Source: JAKPUX01 sp035353815 (GTDB taxonomy: Bacteria; Zhuqueibacterota; Zhuqueibacteria; Residuimicrobiales; Residuimicrobiaceae). Taken from it: a DNA stretch of 64,000 nucleotides. Location: contig DAOQAG010000011.1 in assembly GCA_035353815.1 (NCBI GenBank), positions 40,835 to 104,834 of the forward strand. The letters are read 5' to 3'. Shown here piece after piece: positions 16,631 through 23,196 of this stretch (position 1 is its first letter; each line of letters starts with the position of its first letter). The position numbers and the translations under genes were made by a program. The notes beneath the pieces are model-generated. The model was not told the DNA's origin. It saw nothing but the letters and a program-made list of their open reading frames with translations, and did not search any database.

Positions 16631-18412
16631 ATGCGGATGCGCACCTTGTGCATCGGGCTTGGCTTGCTCCTGGCTGCTGCTGGCGTCCTGGGGCAAACCC
16701 CCCTCGAACCCCTGTATGCCGATTCCACCCTGCGGATCGGCTCGGGCTATGGCTCGGCGGGCGATCTCTTCGCCCTGCTTCCCGGCGCTTATTACTTCGA
16801 CCGCGGCAGCATCGGACTGCCGGCCCGGGGCGCCCTTTTTGCCGCGCCCTCCTCCCGGTTGCATCTGGTCTATGACCAGTTTCACCTCGATGATCCCCTG
16901 ACCGGCCGCGCCGATCTCAACCTCATCCCGGTCGAAAGCATAGCCCGCCAGACCCTTTTCGCCGCACCGGCCCTCCGCCTCTTCCCCGAACTGGCCGCCA
17001 GCACCACCCTCGAAATCGCCGGCCGCGACCTCGCCGCCGATACCCTGCGCTCCCAGGTCGCCTATCGCACCGGCGGCAACGGCTACGATGATATCGACGT
17101 GCGCGCCGGACTGCGCTATTCGCAACACCTGCGCATCAATGCCGGCGGTGTGCTGAAAAACTATGCCGGCACCACTGCTGATGACCGCTACCGCGCCCAA
17201 AAAATCACCGTGGCCCTCTCCCGCACCCTCGGCCGGCAGTGGCAGGCGAATTACCGGCTGCTCTACAACACCAGCGATCTCGACCTGCCCCTCTTCTCGC
17301 AGCCGCTCCTCGCCCCCGGCCTCACCCATCCGCATCAGAAGGAGCGCCGCTACGATCATGGCCTGGAACTGCGTTATGCCGACCGCTGGCAAACCCTGAT
17401 CCAGCTCACCGACCATCACCGCGAACGCTATGGCTACCGCCACAGTCTCTGGGACGAGAGCACGGATGCCCTGCGCCTCGATCTTCGCAGCATGGCCCAC
17501 AGGAGCTGGCGGCATCTGGACGGGACGGCGGGTCTGGCCTTCCGCAGCACCAACCTCAAAAGCCACAGCTGGGGCGACCATGCCGCGAGCCTGCTGAGCG
17601 CCTGGGGGAGCGTTTCGGCACAGCCGGCGTCCGCACTTTTTGTCACCGGCCAGCTGCTGCTGCAAAAGGCGGACGGCGAGGCGGTCGCCCTGCTGCCCCG
17701 GCTGCAGCTGCGCTATCTCATTTCGCCGCTCTGGCAGACCCTGGCCTGGTACGAGCGCACCCGCTCGGCCGCCGCATTGGCGGCGCGCTACGAGCAGAGT
17801 CCCTTTGCGCAAGGCGATCCGGGACTCGATGCGGAGCGGGGGGATCAGTTCGGTTGGGGCGTGCGCCGCAGCACCTCTGCCCTGGAGCTCTTTGCAGCGG
17901 TCAGCGCCTGCCGCAGCGCCGATGAGGTTCTGCTGGTTTGGGATGCCGGGCGATCAGCCCCGCGTTACCGGAACCAGGCCGTCGCCTGGCGCTATGGCCT
18001 GGATGGTGCCGCGACGTGGCGGATCTCGAGCTGGCTGACCCTGTGGGGCAAAGCCAAACAGATGTTTTTTCAGGAGACCATCCCCTGTAACCAGTCCGAA
18101 ACCGCCGCTGCCGGCTGGCTGCAGCTCGGGCATCGCCTCTTCCGCGGTGATCTGGATATCCGCTTCCGCCTCGGCTGCTCCTTCTGGGGTGCGCGGCGCG
18201 CGCCGTTGCCCTGGTATGTTGAAGATTCAGGTGAGCAGCAGCATCTCGCCGCAGCCGCTCTCCCCTGGCTGCAGGCCACGGCGGTCATCAAGGACGCCAC
18301 CCTCTTTTTCACCCTGCAAAATCCGCTCGGCAGCGATGGGGCGGTGGTCGGAGCCTATCCCCAGCCCAAACGCCTCATCCGCTGGGGATTCGTCTGGAAT
18401 TTTTATAATTAA
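16631..18412 (+). CDS. TonB-dependent receptor-like outer-membrane protein (BtuB-like size)
   Basis: About 593 residues with a Sec signal peptide (ends near VLGQT). The region after it resembles a TonB plug: FALLPGAYYFDRG, then LDDPLTGRADLNLIPVESI, matching the plug pattern LPGVxVxxxG...NDPxTGxxDLxxIPxxxI. The remainder consists of alternating amphipathic strands ending WGFVWNFYN, typical of a 22-strand barrel with a terminal aromatic. No clear TonB box is visible and the RG part of the plug is altered. ATG 16637 is an alternative start. It probably cooperates with the S-component-like protein immediately upstream. Confidence 0.75.
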   Translation: MRMRTLCIGLGLLLAAAGVLGQTPLEPLYADSTLRIGSGYGSAGDLFALLPGAYYFDRGSIGLPARGALFAAPSSRLHLVYDQFHLDDPLTGRADLNLIPVESIARQTLFAAPALRLFPELAASTTLEIAGRDLAADTLRSQVAYRTGGNGYDDIDVRAGLRYSQHLRINAGGVLKNYAGTTADDRYRAQKITVALSRTLGRQWQANYRLLYNTSDLDLPLFSQPLLAPGLTHPHQKERRYDHGLELRYADRWQTLIQLTDHHRERYGYRHSLWDESTDALRLDLRSMAHRSWRHLDGTAGLAFRSTNLKSHSWGDHAASLLSAWGSVSAQPASALFVTGQLLLQKADGEAVALLPRLQLRYLISPLWQTLAWYERTRSAAALAARYEQSPFAQGDPGLDAERGDQFGWGVRRSTSALELFAAVSACRSADEVLLVWDAGRSAPRYRNQAVAWRYGLDGAATWRISSWLTLWGKAKQMFFQETIPCNQSETAAAGWLQLGHRLFRGDLDIRFRLGCSFWGARRAPLPWYVEDSGEQQHLAAAALPWLQATAVIKDATLFFTLQNPLGSDGAVVGAYPQPKRLIRWGFVWNFYN

Positions 18413-18619
18413 GGCGATTTTGCCGGCCCCACTCTGCGCTCTGCTCTGCATCAAAACCGCAGCAAATCAAAATTCTGCTCCACATCCGATCAAATATGAA
18501 GAGCGTGCCCATCCGTCGCGGCCCCACTGCGGTAATGGACTGCGCAACGCGCATGCTGGACGGCACAAAGGTCTTGCTGCAGAGGGAGTGGCCATGGCAA
18601 GCGGGAATAGAGAGGTTTA

Positions 18620-18650
18620 CCCGCCTTGACCGGTGCAAGCTCAAGGCGGG
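18620..18650. other. Perfect 10-bp hairpin in a convergent intergenic gap
   Basis: CCCGCCTTGA (18620-18629) pairs perfectly with 18641-18650 across an 11-base loop. It lies between two converging genes, so it may help stop transcription, but neither side has a proper T-run. The rest of the 265-base gap (18413-18677) shows no convincing gene. Confidence 0.6.
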
Positions 18651-18677
18651 CAGAATGAGGATGGTTTTAGCGCGGGA

Positions 18678-19577
18678 TCAGCCGACCGAATAGACCAGCT
18701 TTTTGTTCATGCCGAGCTTTTTCATGCGATAGCGAAGATTGGGCTCGGTGAGCCCGAGAGCCTGGGCGGTCTTGCGTTGGCTGCCGCCGAACTGCTGCAG
18801 GGTCTGCTGGATCAGGCTGACCTCCAGCTCTTCGATGGCTTCCGAGAGCGAGCTGATTTCGTGCACCGGGGCGGCCTGCACTGCGGCGGCCATATTGGCG
18901 GCCTGGGGCGCTTCCTGGAGGGCCAGTTCATACGCCATCTTGTCCAGTTCGATCAGATTGCCGGGCCACTGGTGGGTGACCAGGTGCATGACCAGATCGA
19001 AGGGCACCGCGGGGATGGGCCGGTTCATTTGCCCAAAGATCTGCTGCAAGGCCGCCTCGAAGATCAGCGGCACATCTTCCTTGCGCTCGCGCAGCGGCGG
19101 GATGCGCAGCGAACCGGCCGAGAGCCGCGCAAAGAGTTCCGGCAGGAAGCGCTGCGCATGCACGGCATCGTTGATCTCGGGGAGGGCGGTGGCGAGAACG
19201 CGAAGCTGGAGTCCGGCGGGCGGGGCGGTCAGCAAGGACTCGAGGTGCTGCTGGGCCGTGGCATTTACCATCTCCAGACCATCGATGATGAGGATGGCCT
19301 CGCCGCCCGCAGGATTCATCTCCTGGAGCCGGGTGAGCCAGGGCTGCAGTTTCTGCTCGAGCAGGCTTCCCTTGACCTCGCAGATGCGTTCCGCGTCGAG
19401 ATGTGCTTGCGCTGCGATTTGCCGGGCGGCAGGCAGGATCTCGGTCCCCAATTCGCCGTAGACGAGAATGTTGTTTTTCGATTTGGCCAGCTGGATGATC
19501 TGGGTGCGGACAGCTTCAATTTCCGGCGAGACGCCGACGAGCGTATTGTTGATCAGGTTGGTACCGGAAAAGCGCAT
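18678..19577 (-). CDS. Degenerate sigma-54 activator-like regulator with Fis-type HTH
   Basis: 299 residues starting at ATG 19577 behind GGAGAAG. The protein aligns by pattern with the AAA+ domain of NtrC-type enhancer-binding proteins: an N-terminal GVSPEIEAVRTQI, Walker B-like ILIIDGLE, the sensor region and RIPPLRERKEDVPLIF, then a Fis-type helix-turn-helix at the end (QRKTAQALGLTEPNLRYRMKKLG). Two essential elements are missing. The Walker A lysine is lost (GELGTEIL instead of GESGTGKE), and the GAFTGA loop that contacts sigma-54 is deleted. It should bind DNA but probably cannot hydrolyse ATP or open sigma-54 promoters. It may act as a repressor or co-regulator. Confidence 0.8.
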   Translation of the reverse strand: MRFSGTNLINNTLVGVSPEIEAVRTQIIQLAKSKNNILVYGELGTEILPAARQIAAQAHLDAERICEVKGSLLEQKLQPWLTRLQEMNPAGGEAILIIDGLEMVNATAQQHLESLLTAPPAGLQLRVLATALPEINDAVHAQRFLPELFARLSAGSLRIPPLRERKEDVPLIFEAALQQIFGQMNRPIPAVPFDLVMHLVTHQWPGNLIELDKMAYELALQEAPQAANMAAAVQAAPVHEISSLSEAIEELEVSLIQQTLQQFGGSQRKTAQALGLTEPNLRYRMKKLGMNKKLVYSVG

Positions 19578-19676
19578 GGATCTTCTCCATTTACTGGGTG
19601 TTACCGGTGCACAAGAGCAGAACCGTTCTCTTCTGCTCTCTTGGTGGATTGGGCGCTGCAATCAGAGTAATCAGAC

Positions 19677-20795
19677 TCAAGGAGCGGCCGTTGAGGCGCC
19701 GACGTGATCGTTGGGATTGATCGCCGCCGTGCTCAACTTGGGTTCGTTTAAAATCGTCCCGGCCTGGCTTTTGGCATATTTCTGTTCGACCAGGACGATC
19801 AGAATGCCAATCCAGAGGATCAGCAGGGTTAGTTTCAACGTTGTGTAGAGCGAGCCGGAGACCAGCGCCAGGGCCAGATAAACGAGACCGGCGCAAAAAT
19901 GAATGAGGAGAGAGCGGTTCAACAGGTCGCGGAGCAGCGGCCACCAGCGCAGCAGGGTCCGGTTATAAAAGAGGACCGGCACCCGGGAGAGGTAGGCCGG
20001 GTCGAAAATGACCCGTTCGTAAAATCGTTCCTTTTCGGAATACAGTGCGCCCAGACGCAAGATGAGGATCATCACCAGAGCGATGAGGCAGCCGAGCAGG
20101 AAATACTGATCGATACCGTACACCTTGATTTTTTCGGTATAGGCGATATAGTCGGCGATGTTGAGGAAATGGATGAAAAAGAGCTGAAAGGCGAGAAAAT
20201 TGATATAGATGGCATCGGGACGGTTGTGCCGGAAGGATTGGAGCCCATAGATCATCAGCGCCACGACCGGCAGGATCGAGAAGGGCAGCATCCGCCGGAT
20301 GAAGGAGTTGAGCCAGCCGGCCTGATCGATACAGCGCGTGGTCGACCAGAAGGGCTCGAACAGGAACACGGCGGCCCCGAGACTGAGCAGGGTGGCGAGG
20401 ATATGGGCGGTGCGATGCCAGCGCACGGGCACCGTATAATGAATGACCAGGAAAAATACCGTCAAGGCGCCGAAAAAGCGCACGGGAATCTGGGCATAGA
20501 GCCAGAGAAGGATGCATTGCGGGTTGGTGCCGAAGAGATAGTTTTTGCCGGCAAAAATCGGGACGACCGCGAGCAGCAGGGTGAAAAAATAACACGCCAG
20601 GCTGATGAACACCATCTTTTTATAACGATCGCGCCGGGCGATCGCGATGGCCAGCAGCAAGAGCAGGGTGTAGAGGGAATGGTTTGCCCAGCTCAGAAAA
20701 TGCACCGGTGCATGCGGCAACAAGGTCACCGCCAGCCAGATGCCGTTCATCAGCATCCAGGTAAAAAGAAGTTTTCGCATCAGGTTTAAAGGCAT
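19677..20795 (-). CDS. Polytopic membrane protein of unknown function
   Basis: 372 residues with about nine or ten hydrophobic helices and a basic and aromatic-rich composition. I recognise no family. Features: an N-terminal pair of helices, loops rich in Arg/His, a charged cytoplasmic segment near residue 255 (YSEKERFYERVIFDPAYLSR), two final helices and a soluble tail. Start at 20795 is the first ATG; ATG at 20780 would begin nearer the first helix. It lies 100 bases upstream of the degenerate regulator and 56 bases downstream of a small secreted protein, all on the minus strand, and may be co-transcribed with both. Confidence 0.7.
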   Translation of the reverse strand: MPLNLMRKLLFTWMLMNGIWLAVTLLPHAPVHFLSWANHSLYTLLLLLAIAIARRDRYKKMVFISLACYFFTLLLAVVPIFAGKNYLFGTNPQCILLWLYAQIPVRFFGALTVFFLVIHYTVPVRWHRTAHILATLLSLGAAVFLFEPFWSTTRCIDQAGWLNSFIRRMLPFSILPVVALMIYGLQSFRHNRPDAIYINFLAFQLFFIHFLNIADYIAYTEKIKVYGIDQYFLLGCLIALVMILILRLGALYSEKERFYERVIFDPAYLSRVPVLFYNRTLLRWWPLLRDLLNRSLLIHFCAGLVYLALALVSGSLYTTLKLTLLILWIGILIVLVEQKYAKSQAGTILNEPKLSTAAINPNDHVGASTAAP

Positions 20796-20851
20796 TGCAA
20801 CAGCTCGGCTGGTCCTTTACAGTGCAATGGCCTTGCATGCAGCACCCTGGA

Positions 20852-21097
20852 TCAGGGGTGCTTGGTCGTATCGGGCAAGGGCCAGGGTGAATCCGGAGCC
20901 AAATAAATCTGCTGATAGCCATCCAGTATTAATTTATCACTTTTTTTGTCCTGATGCAAATAAATAATGACGTCTTGATCGTCAATTGTAACGATTTGTA
21001 CCATAGCCTGGGTGACACCGCGGCTGAGTTCGCTGCTCGCCTGAAGAGTCGGCCATAACATCAACGCTGCAAAAAGGATAACCAGTAGTCTTTTCAT
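20852..21097 (-). CDS. Small secreted protein (81 aa), unknown
   Basis: 81 residues with a clear Sec signal peptide (MKRLLVILFAALMLWPTLQAS) and a mature part of about 60 residues containing strands MVQIVTIDDQDVIIYLHQD. AGGAGAA precedes the ATG. No known family is recognised. The AT-rich DNA upstream could hold its promoter. Likely first gene of the minus-strand run ending at 18678. Confidence 0.7.
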   Translation of the reverse strand: MKRLLVILFAALMLWPTLQASSELSRGVTQAMVQIVTIDDQDVIIYLHQDKKSDKLILDGYQQIYLAPDSPWPLPDTTKHP

Positions 21098-21233
21098 GAT
21101 GTTCTCCTAGAGTGGGATAGATTCCGGACCAGCCTGAGCCGTAAAAAAATAGAATAAAATATTTAATAAAACAAGGAAAAACGCGTTAAAATGGCTATGT
21201 AGCCAATAAAAATGATAATCCGCCAAATAATGC

Positions 21234-21262
21234 TTGACTTCGTTATTTTTATTTTGTATACT
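21234..21262 (+). promoter_or_regulatory. Strong sigma-70-type promoter of an ORF-less transcription unit
   Basis: The -35 TTGACT (21234-21239) and -10 TATACT (21257-21262) have a 17-base spacer, 10 of 12 consensus positions. The predicted start is near 21269. No protein-coding gene follows on this strand before the terminator at 21655-21692. Confidence 0.75.
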
Positions 21263-21268
21263 TACAGT

Positions 21269-21692
21269 AGAGGAGAGATCGACAGCCTGAGCCAACAAGT
21301 TGTGCGCTCTCCGACCGTACCATCCCGATGACGGGCTGTGGAAGTGTGGCGCAGAAAAGCCGGAGGCAGGGGTGGATGATGGGATTGCGAGTCTGTATCC
21401 GGGATACTTCAGGCAGACTCGATGTGGTATCCGGCCGACGGGATCTTGATTCGCGCATGGTCGAAGGTCATGCGCGGCATGGCGGAATCGGAGTTTAAAA
21501 AGAGAAAGGACCCCAACGGCTGTTCGCTCCTGAATCTGCGTTCGCCTGAAGGAATCAGAGACGGCCTCCCCCACTGTCTCTCAGGGCAAGTTGATCGCTT
21601 TGCGAATGGATCAATGCAGGTGTGGTTGGGTTCAGGCGGTTCCGCAGATGTGACAAAGCCCCTTTGGCCTTGCGGCCGAAGGGGCTTTTTTT
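21269..21692 (+). ncRNA. Candidate structured non-coding RNA of about 420 nt
   Basis: This covers most of the 657-base stretch without a gene between 21097 and 21755. It is bounded by a strong promoter and a strong terminator. It is full of perfect local helices: GGAGAG 21272-21277 with 21307-21312; CGAGTCTG 21388-21395 with 21414-21421; CGCGCATG 21452-21459 with 21469-21476; AGAGAC with GTCTCT near 21557-21581; TTGATC with GATCAA near 21590-21613. The longest ATG frame inside (58 codons from 21327) has no ribosome-binding site. I find none of the signature sequences of RNase P RNA, tmRNA, SRP RNA or 6S RNA. The start and end are inferred from promoter and terminator. Function unknown. Confidence 0.55.
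21655..21692 (+). terminator. Rho-independent terminator ending the candidate ncRNA
   Basis: AGCCCCTT-T-GGCC pairs with GGCC-G-AAGGGGCT across a TTGC loop, giving a 13-bp stem with one U-G pair, followed directly by T7 (21686-21692). Confidence 0.92.
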
Positions 21693-21704
21693 ATGCCTTG
21701 GGGA

Positions 21705-21747
21705 AAATTAACAGCCCGCTGCAGGGTGCCACAGGCAGCGGGCTGTT
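21705..21747 (-). terminator. Rho-independent terminator after the NlpC/P60 gene
   Basis: A perfect 13-bp stem (21710-21722 with 21735-21747) with a 12-base loop. On the minus strand it is followed by TTAATTTTCC. It lies just beyond the NlpC/P60 stop at 21755. Confidence 0.85.
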
Positions 21748-21754
21748 CCAGATC

Positions 21755-22957
21755 TCAATCGGTGGTTTCGTGGGAAATCTCGATCGGCTCCTCTTCAGGC
21801 GGGGCGGTGAAGCGCCCATAGCCCGCAATGCGGTGGATGTATTTGGCGCGATCGAGGATGGTGACCTTGCGTTCCTTGCGATTGGAGTTGGCTTCGAGCA
21901 CATAGAGGCTTTCGCCCACCTTGCCGAGAAAGATGCCGACATGGGTGATGCCCTTGTAGCGATAGCGGGCACGGCGGGTGTGCCAGTTGAAGAAAACGAG
22001 GTCTCCGGGGGCCGGTTCTTCATTCTTGCCGACCAGGGTCAATCCCATCTCTCCCTGTTCCGCGTATTTATACTGGGTGGCGGCGACGCGGTTAAAGACC
22101 TCGTCCACCAGGCCGGCCCCGATCATGGCCATACGGGTGAGCATGCCGCAGTCGATTGCCCGTTTGCCATCGCCGCCGAGGCGGTAGCGCAGCCCGAGGA
22201 ACTGGGCGGCATTGAAGACCAGTCGTCCGATCGGCCCCTGGGGTTCCTGGAGTTGCTCGCTGCGGCCTTCCTCGAGGGCCAGCAGGTAGCCGGCCGTATT
22301 TTGATCGATAAAGGAGCCATCGCAGCCGAGATCATAGACGAGCTTGAAGATGGTCAGGGACTTGACCGTGGCTTCGTCGTAGTGGCCGTTGATTTTAAGG
22401 GGGAGTTTGGCGTTCCATTGGAGCAGGGCGTGCTGCAATCGCTCCACCGGCCCATGCGGCGCCTCGTCGGTGGCGCCGCTTTTGAGTCCGCTGAACGGCT
22501 GGAAATAGGTGGAATCGGGACCGTTGATCGCCAGGGTTTTTTGCCGCATTTCGAGGCGGAAGCGCTCCATGGCGGCCGCGGCGACGATCTCCGGGGCGGT
22601 GCTGTCGGATTTAAACGCCAGAGGTGAGGCGGTGCGCAGGCTGTAGGCCGCGGTTTCTGCAGCAATGATTTCAGCGGCGATGTCCGCAGCCGAGCGTTCA
22701 GCCGGAATTGTGGCGGTCAGGATCCGGGCTAGCGCCGGTGCAGCGGCCGGGTTGGCCGATGTTGTGTCGCTCTGCAAGGCCTGGAGCGGTGTGGGCAAGG
22801 TACCGCGCAGGATCAGCACCAGCGCGACAGCGCAAACCGGTGAGGCCGGATGACGCTTGTTAAATGCCCTGCCGCTGCGGGCAAGCCGCCGATACAGGGA
22901 ACGGGAACGCTTCGATTCGCAGTTGGACAAGGGGGTGTCGGGCCGATAACAATCCAA
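21755..22957 (-). CDS. Secreted NlpC/P60-family cysteine peptidase
   Basis: 400 residues. A TTG start at 22957 is supported by AAGGAG 8 bases upstream and a good promoter at 23055-23083; no ATG or better start precedes the signal-peptide-like hydrophobic segment (about residues 43-56). The middle (about 185-235) resembles a peptidoglycan-binding-like repeat (LQWNAKLPLKINGHYDEAT). The C-terminal NlpC/P60 domain has catalytic C270 in IDCGMLTR and H339 in THVGIFLG. Such enzymes cleave peptidoglycan stem peptides in the periplasm. The N-terminal domain, about residues 60-160, is Ala-rich and unknown. Confidence 0.85.
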   Translation of the reverse strand: MDCYRPDTPLSNCESKRSRSLYRRLARSGRAFNKRHPASPVCAVALVLILRGTLPTPLQALQSDTTSANPAAAPALARILTATIPAERSAADIAAEIIAAETAAYSLRTASPLAFKSDSTAPEIVAAAAMERFRLEMRQKTLAINGPDSTYFQPFSGLKSGATDEAPHGPVERLQHALLQWNAKLPLKINGHYDEATVKSLTIFKLVYDLGCDGSFIDQNTAGYLLALEEGRSEQLQEPQGPIGRLVFNAAQFLGLRYRLGGDGKRAIDCGMLTRMAMIGAGLVDEVFNRVAATQYKYAEQGEMGLTLVGKNEEPAPGDLVFFNWHTRRARYRYKGITHVGIFLGKVGESLYVLEANSNRKERKVTILDRAKYIHRIAGYGRFTAPPEEEPIEISHETTD

Positions 22958-23054
22958 TAGAGCCGCTCCTTGATGGGTCCGATGCCGATGTCTTTACGCT
23001 GCCGTACCCCGATGTGGCGTTGCATAAGAGACATGATTTTGTGACAACAGACAA

Positions 23055-23083
23055 AATTTACCAATCTTGTCCGTCAAAGTCAA
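23055..23083 (-). promoter_or_regulatory. Sigma-70-type promoter for the NlpC/P60 gene
   Basis: On the minus strand the -35 TTGACT (23078-23083) and -10 TAAATT (23055-23060) are 17 bases apart, leaving a leader of about 90 bases before TTG 22957. Confidence 0.65.
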
Positions 23084-23139
23084 GCAAATTGGTGCGCCCG
23101 GACCGTGCTGTGCCGCCGACACTGTAGCGCTTTTTCCCA

Positions 23140-23168
23140 TTGCATTTAGAGGCAAAAATATGTACACT
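23140..23168 (+). promoter_or_regulatory. Sigma-70-type promoter for purL-purQ
   Basis: The -35 TTGCAT (23140-23145) and -10 TACACT (23163-23168) are separated by 17 bases. The start point would be about 20 bases before GTG 23197. No purine riboswitch fits in this short leader. Confidence 0.6.
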
Positions 23169-23196
23169 ATAACAAACCCTGAGCATAGGAGTCTCT

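Noticed and set aside
18561..18579. Second sigma-54-like promoter in the 18.5 kb gap
   Set aside because: GGCAC and TTGC are present, but the spacing between GG and GC is two bases too long and no gene follows on that strand.
18496..18693. 65-codon ORF in the convergent gap
   Set aside because: No ribosome-binding site, overlaps the end of the minus-strand regulator, and the translation has no recognisable pattern.
21193..21204. Palindrome GGCTATGTAGCC upstream of the small secreted protein
   Set aside because: It could be an operator, but a single 12-bp palindrome in AT-rich DNA is weak evidence and no matching second site was seen.
21327..21503. 58-codon ORF inside the candidate ncRNA
   Set aside because: No ribosome-binding site and an Arg/Gly-rich translation with no sign of a folded protein. 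The interval has strong RNA helices instead.
21269..21692. RNase P RNA, tmRNA, SRP RNA or 6S RNA
   Set aside because: The size would allow RNase P RNA or tmRNA, but the universally conserved segments (such as GAGGAAAGUCC for RNase P, or the tRNA-like ends of tmRNA) are absent on both strands.
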